Positions 15,999-24,528 of a stretch of DNA of 43,455 nt are shown in pieces. The stretch comes from Pseudomonas fluorescens. Lineage in GTDB: Bacteria > Pseudomonadota > Alphaproteobacteria > UBA2136 > UBA6156. Each line of letters starts with the position of its first letter. Positions within the stretch are counted from its first letter, which is position 1. The notes under the pieces were generated by a model, which was not told where the DNA came from, made no database searches, and saw nothing but the letters and a program-made list of their open reading frames with translations. Both the position numbers and the translations under genes were made by a program. Location of the stretch: positions 1-43,455 of the forward strand of contig QFOU01000005.1 in assembly GCA_003241595.1 (NCBI GenBank). Direction: 5' to 3'.

Positions 15999-17747
15999 TT
16001 AAGAGGCCGCCGCGCTGGTAGCAGCTTCGGTCGAAGCCGCATTACCACCACACGAGTTCACTTTCAGCATATTGGCTTCCAAAGTGGTACTCAGGTTGTC
16101 TCCGCAGATTTCCTTCAAGGCCTGAATCACGTCATAACCCTTGCTTCCACCCGAAGACGTCGTAGTCGTCGTGGTCGTGCCCGAGCTACCGGAGGACGTA
16201 GTACTACCGGTAGAACCAGATCCAGAACCCGAACTACCGCTGAACATCTGCTGAACAAGCGCATTCACAAGAGCAGCATTCCCCTGCCCACCACTTAAAG
16301 TGCTCAACAGATTGTTACCCGAACTACCCGTCAAACCACTAATGATACTGGCAATTCCACCACTAGCACCACCAGAGGCGCCACCAGAACCACCTGCCCC
16401 ACCGGCAACAAGTGCACTCGAACCACCAAAACCACCATTACCACCCGAGGTCGAGGGCTGGAACGAACTGGTACTGGTACCATTCATCCAGTTGGTCAAA
16501 GAGCTGGTGTCGCTGTACATCGACTGGGTCACCTTAACCGGATCCATCGGCGTTCCCAAACCACCGTTGCTCGAGTTACGCAATTCAATGTGCAAGTGGT
16601 CACCGCTCCACTCCGCACCGCTGTTACCTACGGTACCAAGCAAGTCTCCCACACCTACCTTCGATCCCACTTTCAGATCCGAGTTCAGCGTATCCATGTG
16701 ACCGGTCAACTGTACGATCTTACCGTCAGCGGTCTTTACCTGAATACGGTTACCGATGTTACCACTCCCCTTACCCACAGCGATAACCTCACCGCTCACG
16801 TTGGAGTAAATGCCCTCGCCCTTCTTGTTCATATAGTCGTTACCTTGGTGGGAGTGGTCTTTCAGGTTACCGGCGGCGGCACGGTGGTCACCGTAACCGC
16901 CCACACCGTTCTTGGTGTTCTGACCGATCGCCACACCCTTTTCAGTCAACTCACTTACCGGAATGAACTCACGCTTGCCGGTTTTCTGGTTCATGGCATA
17001 CCAACCTTCTTGGCCATCGGCATTCACGACCAAACCATTGGCGTTCTTACCGGTGGTGGCCATGGCAAAGTCCTGCATCTGCTGCGGCGTGCTGGTCTGC
17101 GGGTTCACAAAGCTGTTTGCGGTCCATGTACGGTTGGGAGATTTAACCGAGGTCAGATCAACGGTCTTGGCCTCCACACCGGAAAGCTCGGCCCCACCGA
17201 AATTGCTCGGAATGGTATTCGTCTTGGTCACCATATTCTTGACCTGCTGACTCGTCAGGGTCTTTGGATCAACCTTGGAAGCTTTCAGCACATTCACATC
17301 TTCAAGCTTTTCCTGCTTGAATACGTTGTCGGTCTTTTCCATTTCGTTGGAGAACATACGGTCTTTGAATTTGCTCTCCGGCTCCTTGGCCGCTACGTCA
17401 ATATCGTTACATTTATCCTGCACGTTCTTCTCAGCAGCCGTGCTGTCATTGCGGGCCTGCTGGGCTTTAGCATCCTCACAAGCCTTCTTGGCTTTCTCAG
17501 CTTCGCTCTTGGCAGCCTTTTCAGCATCAGAGAGAGAACTCGTCGCAGGCGCCGCCAAACCATCACTCCCCTGCGGAGCATTGCTGGTGGAGAAACCATT
17601 CCGCGCAGCAGCACTGCCACCACTGCTCAAAGAGTTGGTCGATGTTAAAGACGACGAACTATACCCCGTATCGTTCATATCCATCGCTGCATGGGCAGCC
17701 GAGACCACCATAACAACGGCAATAAGTGTAAGTGGGAGCTTAAACAT
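15999..17747 (-). CDS. Exported modular wall hydrolase with M23 (LytM) peptidase core
   Basis: 582 residues from ATG 17747, five bases after the upstream stop. Signal peptide 1-21, mature start AMDMNDTGYSS. Helical Cys region with KAKKACEDAKAQQARNDSTA, C90-x22-C113, then IDVAAKEPES. M23 metallopeptidase core about 280-405 with zinc-site motifs H300-QGN-D304, H350 in LTGHMD and H384-L-H386 in GDHLHIEL. Such enzymes cut peptide crosslinks of murein. A Gly/Ser/Thr-rich linker (430-535) leads to the C-terminal domain GYDVIQALKEICGD with C548-x17-C566. All zinc ligands are present, so it should be active rather than a degenerate EnvC-type activator. Confidence 0.9.
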   Translation of the reverse strand: MFKLPLTLIAVVMVVSAAHAAMDMNDTGYSSSSLTSTNSLSSGGSAAARNGFSTSNAPQGSDGLAAPATSSLSDAEKAAKSEAEKAKKACEDAKAQQARNDSTAAEKNVQDKCNDIDVAAKEPESKFKDRMFSNEMEKTDNVFKQEKLEDVNVLKASKVDPKTLTSQQVKNMVTKTNTIPSNFGGAELSGVEAKTVDLTSVKSPNRTWTANSFVNPQTSTPQQMQDFAMATTGKNANGLVVNADGQEGWYAMNQKTGKREFIPVSELTEKGVAIGQNTKNGVGGYGDHRAAAGNLKDHSHQGNDYMNKKGEGIYSNVSGEVIAVGKGSGNIGNRIQVKTADGKIVQLTGHMDTLNSDLKVGSKVGVGDLLGTVGNSGAEWSGDHLHIELRNSSNGGLGTPMDPVKVTQSMYSDTSSLTNWMNGTSTSSFQPSTSGGNGGFGGSSALVAGGAGGSGGASGGASGGIASIISGLTGSSGNNLLSTLSGGQGNAALVNALVQQMFSGSSGSGSGSTGSTTSSGSSGTTTTTTTSSGGSKGYDVIQALKEICGDNLSTTLEANMLKVNSCGGNAASTEAATSAAAS

Positions 17748-17752
17748 GGGAA

Positions 17753-19396
17753 TTATACCTGACCTGAAGCAACTGTACCGCACGAATTGATCTTAAGAGT
17801 ATTGGCATCCATCGAAGTACTCAAGTGACCACCGCAGATCTCCTGCAATGCCTTGATCACATCGTACCCCTTGCTGGAATTCTCAGTCGAAATCACACTC
17901 ACGGTCGTGTCGGTATAGCTGGAACCGGACGTCCCCGAACTACCGCTGGAACCGTTGCTCGTGCTAGCCTGACCATTCAAGGCTTGGGTCAGCAAGGCAA
18001 CCAATTGGTTCTGCCCCGTGTTCAGGCCACTAGACATCAAGACATTGTTCAGCAGGGAACTGCTCGTACCACCACCGGATAACAGGGAGCTAACCACCGA
18101 AGCCGTAGAACCACTGCTAATGCTACCACTACCCGTACCCAAAGTCTGGGCCACAGTCGCACCCAAGCCGGTCTGCTGGGTCGTCTTCATACTGGCCAGA
18201 ATCGAGTTCACATCTCCACCACCCAGCGAAGAAGCCACCTTGGCATAATCCGCCATAGACGATGCATTTTTACCGGCGGAGATCTTTAACGAATCCGCAA
18301 ACGTCCCGTTATTGATAGCCGCCTGAGAGTAAGAACCGGCATAGTGTTGACCATACAAACAACTGGTCAGATCGATACCACCACATGTTTGCTTACCACT
18401 GATATAGTTGTCGTAACGCTTATTAACGTCAGTAGCCAAACGGTCGAGCTGGGCCTGCACATCCCAACGATCGGCCGCAGAATTCCCGCTCTTCCATGTG
18501 CTATTAATATACTGACCTAAACCACAAGCCGAACTCGTAGGGTTACACAGATTAGGATCAAGGGTGTTGTTCTCCTTATACAAGGTCGACATCACTTGCT
18601 GAACAACCTCTTCACGATACCCCTTTTCACGCAGGTACTGCATGGCAAGCTTCTTACGGTCAGCCACACTGTCCGGCCATTGTCCACTTTCCATCATCTT
18701 GGTCGCCTGATTGCTTAACTGGGCCTGCGCCTGTGCAATATTGTCCGGCAGCGTAGCGGTATCCAAAGTCGTCTTTGTGGGGGCGCCCGTATTCACATAA
18801 GCATCGTCAGCCGCCGCGTTGATGAACGGGTCATTCTTCACATTGCTATACGATTGCAGGGCATCACTCGCAGCAATATTACCGGTGGTGTCACTCCCCT
18901 TCACCAAACCACCAAAGTTATCGGCGCTTTTTTTAAGCTCCTGAGCCACTCCCGACTGCTCCGCACTCGCCAGAAAATCTTTCTTCATCTGCTCGGCAGG
19001 CGTAAGCTTGGGTTCGGTATTGGCAGCCGTCATCTTACTTTCCGGCTCCTTGGCAGCCACATCAACCTGGGTACATTTCTCGTCCACTGCCTTCTGGTTC
19101 GCGGCACTGTCACGCTCGGCCTGCTTGGCCATGGCGTCTTCACAGGCTTTCTTGGCCTTTTCTTTTTCTTCGTCCGAAGCTTTCTCAGCCGCCTTATCCG
19201 CTTCGGTCGTTGCCGTATCAGCCGTAGCGGCAGGCGTTTCGGTAACAGGCGTCGGCACTAGTGCACTCTTGGCATCGGGCGCCATGCTTTCATACCCCGT
19301 ACTATTCGGGTTCAGCGCGGCATGGGCAATCCCTGCATAGCCAACAGCCACGCCGGTGATTGCAAGTAGCACAACAAGAGAAAAACGGTTTTTCAT
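17753..19396 (-). CDS. Exported modular wall hydrolase with SLT-type lytic transglycosylase core
   Basis: 547 residues from ATG 19396 (ATG 19402 is an alternative; no strong ribosome site). Signal peptide 1-26 ending GIAHA, mature start ALNPNSTGYES. Helical Cys region with EKAKKACEDAMAKQAERDSA, C85-x22-C108, then VDVAAKEPES. The core about 225-375 has the SLT pattern: LYKENNTLD with catalytic-type E275, SACGLGQYI (290-297) and a later LYGQHYAGSY. A low-complexity linker (400-500) precedes the C-terminal domain GYDVIKALQEIC with C521-x17-C539. Transglycosylases release anhydro-muropeptides, the source of the substrate of AnmK encoded at 2118. It heads the unit that continues into the M23 gene. 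Confidence 0.88.
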   Translation of the reverse strand: MKNRFSLVVLLAITGVAVGYAGIAHAALNPNSTGYESMAPDAKSALVPTPVTETPAATADTATTEADKAAEKASDEEKEKAKKACEDAMAKQAERDSAANQKAVDEKCTQVDVAAKEPESKMTAANTEPKLTPAEQMKKDFLASAEQSGVAQELKKSADNFGGLVKGSDTTGNIAASDALQSYSNVKNDPFINAAADDAYVNTGAPTKTTLDTATLPDNIAQAQAQLSNQATKMMESGQWPDSVADRKKLAMQYLREKGYREEVVQQVMSTLYKENNTLDPNLCNPTSSACGLGQYINSTWKSGNSAADRWDVQAQLDRLATDVNKRYDNYISGKQTCGGIDLTSCLYGQHYAGSYSQAAINNGTFADSLKISAGKNASSMADYAKVASSLGGGDVNSILASMKTTQQTGLGATVAQTLGTGSGSISSGSTASVVSSLLSGGGTSSSLLNNVLMSSGLNTGQNQLVALLTQALNGQASTSNGSSGSSGTSGSSYTDTTVSVISTENSSKGYDVIKALQEICGGHLSTSMDANTLKINSCGTVASGQV

Positions 19397-19423
19397 ACCC
19401 ATCTTATGTGCCACTACTATATA

Positions 19424-19454
19424 TGTATACAAATAGTTCCTGACACCATGTCAG
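19424..19454 (-). promoter_or_regulatory. Promoter and possible operator of the hydrolase cluster
   Basis: Minus strand -35 TGACAT (19453-19448), 18-base spacer, -10 TATACA (19429-19424). The -35 lies inside the perfect inverted repeat CTGACA-CCA-TGTCAG (19440-19454), a plausible repressor site. The 12-mer GTATACATATAT at the -10 also occurs at the promoter of the gene at 30511. Confidence 0.5.
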
Positions 19455-19525
19455 AGGCATTTGACGAACACCACATAATCAACCAACCTGAAACCATCAG
19501 AACAACACAATAAAGGTAAAGTCCC

Positions 19526-20029
19526 ATGACCAACCCACTTCCCCGCGGCTGTAAGTCGATCAACGAAATCAAAGTCGGCGATGAAATCCGCCAAACCTAT
19601 CAGGTCACCGATGCCGACGTGCAAAAGTTCGCCGAGATCAGCGGCGACTTCAACCCTGCCCACTTTAACGACGAATACGCCGCTAAAACCGTTTTTAAAG
19701 GCCGCATCGCCCACGGTATGATCTCGGTGGCCAAGTTCTCCGGTATCTTCGGTATGGATCTCCCCGGCCTCGGCGCCATCTGGGGTGCCCAAACCGCCAA
19801 GTTCCTGGCTCCGGTTAAACTGAACACCACCTACACTGCCATCGCCCGCTGCAAAGAGGTCGCCGAGAAGTTCTGCATCTTCGAAACCTGGGTGGAAGAT
19901 TCCGAAGGCAAGCGCATGCTGGAAGGCGAAGGCACCCTCTACCCCATCCCGCAAAAGGTGAAGGACGCCATGACCGCCGAAAACACCCTCGCCCCGCTCA
20001 TGAGCAAGGAGTCCTCCAAAGCCGCCTAA
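19526..20029 (+). CDS. MaoC-type (R)-specific enoyl-CoA hydratase
   Basis: 167 residues. Single hot-dog domain of the MaoC/PhaJ type, which hydrates trans-2-enoyl-CoA to (R)-3-hydroxyacyl-CoA. Catalytic motif SGDFNPAHFNDEYA (39-52) with D41 and H46, followed by FKGRIAHGMISVAKFSGIFG and the substrate-loop LGAIWGAQTAKFLAPVKLN. The start at ATG 19526 follows AAAGG. It could supply PHA precursors or act in fatty acid metabolism; no PHA gene is near. It has its own terminator and is divergent from the hydrolase cluster. A nearby acyl-CoA gene is accA, but on the other strand. Confidence 0.9.
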   Translation: MTNPLPRGCKSINEIKVGDEIRQTYQVTDADVQKFAEISGDFNPAHFNDEYAAKTVFKGRIAHGMISVAKFSGIFGMDLPGLGAIWGAQTAKFLAPVKLNTTYTAIARCKEVAEKFCIFETWVEDSEGKRMLEGEGTLYPIPQKVKDAMTAENTLAPLMSKESSKAA

Positions 20030-20075
20030 TCCTCGTAAAGCGGGCGCGCTTAAACGCCATCTTAACTATCTCAGC

Positions 20076-20104
20076 AAAAACCGGCCAGCCAGCCGGTTTT
20101 TTCT
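20076..20104 (+). terminator. Terminator of the MaoC gene
   Basis: ACCGGC-CAGCCA-GCCGGT followed by TTTTTCTT. Confidence 0.85.
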
Positions 20105-20166
20105 TCACTCTCATAGTCAATTCAACTATAAACACATCGTTAGCGCCATTTCGAAAGGAAATCGGC

Positions 20167-20448
20167 ATGCAAGGAACCATCACACTCTCCAAACACTTCA
20201 GTGACCACAAGTACTACAATACCGATGTGAAAGCATTCGAGGCGATGGGCTTCACCTTCATTAAGGACAAGTCTTACATCCGCCAGGATACCCAATATAT
20301 CACTCTCATCGGGGGTATCACCCTCGGTTTCGCCGAAGGCGAGGCCGAAAAAGTTCTCCAACTCATCGCCTTCGCCACCGGCATCGGCCAAGGCTACACG
20401 GTAGAAAAGTGCGAACTCACCACAGAAGCAGCCACGCAGGCCGCCTGA
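20167..20448 (+). CDS. Small protein of unknown function, 93 residues
   Basis: Not recognised. ATG 20167 follows GAAAGGAAA. The sequence starts with beta-like MQGTITLSKHFSDHKYYNTD, then VKAFEAMGFTFIKDKSYIRQ, and a more hydrophobic centre QYITLIGGITLGFAEGEAEK. No signal peptide is evident. It ends in an Ala/Thr-rich tail. It is a single-gene unit between two terminators, like several other small orphan genes in this window. Confidence 0.75.
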   Translation: MQGTITLSKHFSDHKYYNTDVKAFEAMGFTFIKDKSYIRQDTQYITLIGGITLGFAEGEAEKVLQLIAFATGIGQGYTVEKCELTTEAATQAA

Positions 20449-20464
20449 CCCCTTACATTCCAAT

Positions 20465-20492
20465 AAAAAACCCGGCTCAAACCGGGTTTTTC
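20465..20492. terminator. Bidirectional terminator
   Basis: A-rich, AACCCGG-CTCAAA-CCGGGTT, TTTCTT; ends the 93-residue gene (plus) and accA (minus). Confidence 0.88.
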
Positions 20493-21446
20493 TTATGTCA
20501 TCTTCAAAAACCGCTCGCGTCGCAGCTCTTTACAATCCTTGCCCTTCAAGCCACCTAAATGCGCCAATACAGCCGCCCCCACACGGCGCATCGCCAGCTC
20601 AGGGTCAGCATGTGCACCACCGACAGGCTCCTTGATGACCTCATCAATGATCTTCAGTTCCATCAGGTCATTGGCGGTCATCTTCAACGCCTCCGCCGCC
20701 AAAGGAATGGTATCCTTGTTGGCTTCTTTCCACAGAATAGCGGCACAACCTTCCGGCGAAATCACGCTGTAAACACTGTTTTCCAGCATCAGAACCTTGT
20801 CAGCAACCGCCATGGCCAAGGCACCACCACTGCCACCTTCACCGGTGATAACGCTCACAAACGGCACCTTCAAGCTTAACTGCACTTCCAGACAGGTCGC
20901 AATGGCTTCAGCCTGACCACGCTCTTCGGCGTCAATCCCGGGGAAAGCGCCCGGCGTATCCACAAAACTTACCACCGGCAACCCCAAACGGTCGGCCATC
21001 AACATCAGACGCTGGGCTTTACGGTAACCTTCCGGCTTCGGCATCCCAAAGTTACGCGCCAAACGGCCTTGGGTATCCTTGCCCTTGTCGTTGCACAAAA
21101 TCATACACGGCAAACCACCCAGCTTGCCAACACCACCCACCAAAGCCTTGTCCGAACCAAACCGACGGTCACCCTCTAAAGCCACAAAGTCGGTCACAAG
21201 GGTATTGATGTAATCGCTCCCCTGCGGACGCTGCGGGTGCCGGGCCACCATCACCTTCTGATGCGGGGTCAAATGGCGGTACAACAAGCGGGTCACGCGG
21301 GCCAAACGCACTTCAAGGCGCTCGATCTCGGCCGGCATATTCTTTTCTGCGGTTATTTCACCCTCTTCGTGGGCAGCGCGCATATCATCAATGCGAGCCG
21401 CCAGCTCCAGAATGGGCTTTTCAAAATCTAGGTACTGACGTGCCAT
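20493..21446 (-). CDS. accA: Acetyl-CoA carboxylase, carboxyltransferase subunit alpha
   Basis: 317 residues, normal for the family. With AccD it moves the carboxyl group from biotinyl-BCCP to acetyl-CoA, the first committed step of fatty acid synthesis. Starts MARQYLDFEKPILELAARID. Core motifs FVDTPGAFPGIDAEERGQAE, ITGEGGSGGALAMAVADKVL and YSVISPEGCAAILWK are all present. The ATG overlaps the xerD stop by one base (TAATG), so it is coupled to xerD. This xerD-accA pairing with a CorC/HlyC protein nearby is seen in other alphaproteobacteria. Confidence 0.97.
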   Translation of the reverse strand: MARQYLDFEKPILELAARIDDMRAAHEEGEITAEKNMPAEIERLEVRLARVTRLLYRHLTPHQKVMVARHPQRPQGSDYINTLVTDFVALEGDRRFGSDKALVGGVGKLGGLPCMILCNDKGKDTQGRLARNFGMPKPEGYRKAQRLMLMADRLGLPVVSFVDTPGAFPGIDAEERGQAEAIATCLEVQLSLKVPFVSVITGEGGSGGALAMAVADKVLMLENSVYSVISPEGCAAILWKEANKDTIPLAAEALKMTANDLMELKIIDEVIKEPVGGAHADPELAMRRVGAAVLAHLGGLKGKDCKELRRERFLKMT

Positions 21447-22399
21447 TAACGCTCCATGCTCTTCTTGGAAGCCACTTTAATGCCTTTGCGGCCAGTGCTC
21501 AGGGGGTGATGCTGTTCCAAGGTCTCTCTCAATCGCTCACCGGCGACTTTGGTATAAATCTGTGTTGTGTTCAAGCTTGCATGCCCTAGCATAAGCTGAA
21601 CGGCGCGTAAATCGGCATCATTCGCCAGCAGGTGCGTGGCAAACGTGTGCCGCAGGTGGTGCGGGGCCACGTTCACATCCACCCGATCCCCCGCTTCTTT
21701 TAAAAGCTGGAACACCCGTACCCGCGTCAATGGCTGTTTACCGGTCGGCCCCGCAAATAACCAGGGCCCCTGTGCACCCTTCAAACGCGGACGCGCGTCC
21801 TTCAGATAAATTCGTAAGGTTTCCGCGGCCACATCCCCTAACGGAACCAACCGCGTCTTTCCCCCCTTGCCCGTCACACGCAACAGCACGCCCTGACCAT
21901 CGGCCACCGCATCAAGTGTCAATTCGCACATTTCACTCACTCTCAATCCGGTCGCATACAGCAATTGAATCAAGAGCCGTAGCCTCACTTCACTCGGCGT
22001 CGCTCCAATCGGAGCAAGGAGCAAACGTTTCACTTCTGCAACGCTCAACGCCTTGGGCAAAGTCTGCGGCAACTTCGGCAACGGCACCCCTTCGGTCGGA
22101 TCATTCTCCACCCACCGGCGATCACGAAGGAATCCATAGAACCCCCGCACCGCACTCAACTTACGCGCAGCACTCCGTGGGCCGTTATCTTGCTTCGCCA
22201 ACCACCCCAACCATCGCTCCACATCTGCAACACGCACAACACCCGTCTCGGTACCCATATACCCTAAAAAATCACGAATATCGCGCCCGTACGCCGCCAC
22301 GGTATTGGGGCTAGAGCCCTTCATCACTGATAAATACTCCACAAACGCCTGCATATCCCGCAGGGCCATGGGGTGTATCGCGGACTTGGCCTCACTCAC
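21446..22399 (-). CDS. xerD: Tyrosine recombinase XerC/XerD family
   Basis: 317 residues from GTG 22399, which begins two bases after the upstream stop. N-terminal SAM-like core-binding domain (about 10-95) and C-terminal catalytic domain with R153 (ATGLRVSEM), the beta-turn lysine region GKGGKTR, H247-x2-R250 (PHHLRHTFATHLL), H273 (LGHAS) and the nucleophile Y282 (TQIYTKV). All catalytic residues are present. XerCD resolve chromosome dimers at dif. The adjacency to accA fits XerD better than XerC, but the family call is safer than the letter. No dif site was found here. Confidence 0.9.
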   Translation of the reverse strand: MSEAKSAIHPMALRDMQAFVEYLSVMKGSSPNTVAAYGRDIRDFLGYMGTETGVVRVADVERWLGWLAKQDNGPRSAARKLSAVRGFYGFLRDRRWVENDPTEGVPLPKLPQTLPKALSVAEVKRLLLAPIGATPSEVRLRLLIQLLYATGLRVSEMCELTLDAVADGQGVLLRVTGKGGKTRLVPLGDVAAETLRIYLKDARPRLKGAQGPWLFAGPTGKQPLTRVRVFQLLKEAGDRVDVNVAPHHLRHTFATHLLANDADLRAVQLMLGHASLNTTQIYTKVAGERLRETLEQHHPLSTGRKGIKVASKKSMER

Positions 22400-22401
22400 A
22401 G

Positions 22402-24279
22402 CTAATTAACCTTCGGCGGAACCGGCTTGGTCGGTGCCTTAATTGTCGGTTTTTCAACCGGAATGACCCGCGGCGGCGGCAACATTCCCGGTACAATCGC
22501 TCCACTCACAGGCGTAGTCACGCTAACCGGCTCTTTAGGTAAGGAATCCGCCCCAATTGCCACCGGCTGCGTCGCACTCACCGCCGCTGGCGCCGCTTCC
22601 CGCACCAGCGGAATCAAATGACTCGCCGGCAGCCCCAGAATGGCTTCCATAGCAACCCGCTTGGCAATATCATCCATTCCAATAGCCCGCAGCGCTTCAA
22701 CACTCGCACCAATAACAACCGGAACCGCACCCGCAGGCGGCTGCCCAGCAAAAGCATCACTGATCAGGATCAATACGGAAGGCACATCCTTGGTACGCAC
22801 CGCATCCGCCAACAAACGCTGCCAGGCCGGATCTACCAAACTACTTACAGATATGGAACGATCCCGCATCTGCTTCCACACACGCCCCGGCACCGATACC
22901 CCCATGGCCTCAATAGCCAGTAATGTACGCTGCGCCTGCCGGACACTGGTTTGAATTTCAAGATTCTGGCCCACCATCCACGCATCCCAGGTGGCGTCGT
23001 CCACTTTCCCTTGCAGGGCCTTCACAGCCAGTTGCACCTGCATCCGGTTCTTATTCGCCGCAGCATCCAAACCCTCGGCCTTCATCAAATTCGGCAAAGC
23101 CTTAACGGCTTCATCTTTCAATCCAAGCCGCAATGCCGCCTGAACATATTCGTTTAATGCACTCGCAGATACATCCTTAAAACCACGCGCCACCGCCACC
23201 GCATCGGGCATGACCCCGTTAAACTCTGTCGCACTCACCAAGGCCCACGCCGCAGAACCATCAGCAATGACCGAAGTCTGACGCGCCAACGCCACAGCTG
23301 CACGCCCTCTCAAGTCAACAGGAAGCGCTTCACTCGCAGTCAAGCGACGCAAGGTCACATCCGGTAAACGGGGCATGATATCCCCCCCAACTAATGCAGG
23401 GTAGGCCGCTAATACCGCACCACCAAAACCATCGACCATTGTCGTAGGTCCACTCAAAGTGGCTACCGGACGCCCTTCTTGAACCGCCGTTAACACACGT
23501 AATAAAGCAGGATTTTTCGACCGCAATAAAGGCTCAACGATCTGCAAGCTCAACCGCGCCGCAGCCACATTTCCACCATCTGTAGTTGGAGCAACAACCT
23601 GGCACACCGCCATAGCCACACCCCAGTCACTGGCTTGAGAGCCACCACCAGTGGCACGCGCTTTCGCAACCTCACAAGCATCTTTAGCCTGACCGGAGAG
23701 CAACTTCGCTTCCACCCACCCCTCTGCTAATCCCTTATCAGCCAAAGCGCTCGCCGGAACTTCCTTCCACAGGCTCCAAGCCGCTTCATACTGGCCCATG
23801 CCCTGTAAAGCATTCGCACGCACCGCCAACCAGCTATCACGCACCCCCTGATCACCTGCTAACGGCGCTCCAGCTTCCGTCAATAAAAGCCGCCGCCATG
23901 CTTCTTTCAACGCAGGACTGGCAACTCCCTGAGCAAGCGCTTTCTTCATACCATTCTCGGTATCGGCACGGTTCGTCTTACGCCAGACATCAGGTGCTTC
24001 ACCGCCATTGGCCGCGTTTAAAACCCCCACTCCATCCATCGAGCCGCGCGGCCCCGTCATAACTAAAGTGGCGGAAGCTCCTGTCCCGCTTACAGCTACA
24101 GCCGGAGTCGTTGCCGAAATAATCTGCTTCCCGATCGCAAAGTCACCTGCCGTCCAATCGGCGGGGAATCCGTCATTGCCCAACCGCTCTTGCTTGATTT
24201 GCGCAACAGCAAAGCCGGGGAGTCCCCCGGCCATGGCCACTATAATAAGTAAGGATTGGTTAAAGCTTAACCGGAACAT
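22402..24279 (-). CDS. Large exported helical protein of unknown function
   Basis: 625 residues. Signal peptide MFRLSFNQSLLIIVAM ending GFAVAQ. The mature protein is mostly Ala-rich helices of the repeat type (for example LKEAWRRLLLTEAG, QYEAAWSLWKEVP and SAWALVSATEFN), suggesting TPR- or SEL1-like solenoid packing from about 100 to 560. The last 60 residues are a Pro-rich tail (PPPRVIPVEKPTIKAPTKPV). No catalytic motif. Its ATG lies inside the last codons of the 58-residue membrane gene (20-base overlap), so the two are translationally coupled and may form an envelope complex. It precedes xerD. Confidence 0.85.
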   Translation of the reverse strand: MFRLSFNQSLLIIVAMAGGLPGFAVAQIKQERLGNDGFPADWTAGDFAIGKQIISATTPAVAVSGTGASATLVMTGPRGSMDGVGVLNAANGGEAPDVWRKTNRADTENGMKKALAQGVASPALKEAWRRLLLTEAGAPLAGDQGVRDSWLAVRANALQGMGQYEAAWSLWKEVPASALADKGLAEGWVEAKLLSGQAKDACEVAKARATGGGSQASDWGVAMAVCQVVAPTTDGGNVAAARLSLQIVEPLLRSKNPALLRVLTAVQEGRPVATLSGPTTMVDGFGGAVLAAYPALVGGDIMPRLPDVTLRRLTASEALPVDLRGRAAVALARQTSVIADGSAAWALVSATEFNGVMPDAVAVARGFKDVSASALNEYVQAALRLGLKDEAVKALPNLMKAEGLDAAANKNRMQVQLAVKALQGKVDDATWDAWMVGQNLEIQTSVRQAQRTLLAIEAMGVSVPGRVWKQMRDRSISVSSLVDPAWQRLLADAVRTKDVPSVLILISDAFAGQPPAGAVPVVIGASVEALRAIGMDDIAKRVAMEAILGLPASHLIPLVREAAPAAVSATQPVAIGADSLPKEPVSVTTPVSGAIVPGMLPPPRVIPVEKPTIKAPTKPVPPKVN

Positions 24280-24436
24280 CAGCCGTGACCGGCTCGGTTG
24301 CAGGGGTGCTACCCATGGTCGCTAACGTCCATGCGCAGACCGCAATCACAATAACGGCCAGAACACCTGCTACCATCATGGGCAGCGGAATGTTGCCGCG
24401 CTCACGCGAAGTACGACGAATATTGCTCGGAATCAT
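24260..24436 (-). CDS. Small single-pass membrane protein, 58 residues
   Basis: ATG 24436 has AAGGAG nine bases upstream. The first 18 residues are basic (MIPSNIRRTSRERGNIPLPM), then one TM helix (about 20-41, MMVAGVLAVIVIAVCAWTLA), then a short periplasmic tail. The stop overlaps the start region of the 625-residue exported protein by 20 bases. The basic N-terminus predicts it cytoplasmic side in, C-terminus out. It has the size and layout of small envelope or divisome partners, but I do not recognise a family. Confidence 0.8.
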   Translation of the reverse strand: MIPSNIRRTSRERGNIPLPMMVAGVLAVIVIAVCAWTLATMGSTPATEPVTADVPVKL

Positions 24437-24528
24437 GCGGAATATCTCCTTGTTTGCTCCAAACTAACGCCTGCACGCTAAGCCCGCAACCGCCTTGCCC
24501 AATTGTCGGCCACCCATTATCGTAGCGC

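Noticed and set aside
16590..17648. 352-codon plus-strand frame opposite the M23 gene
   Set aside because: Shadow of the M23 gene, whose domains and signal peptide are clear.
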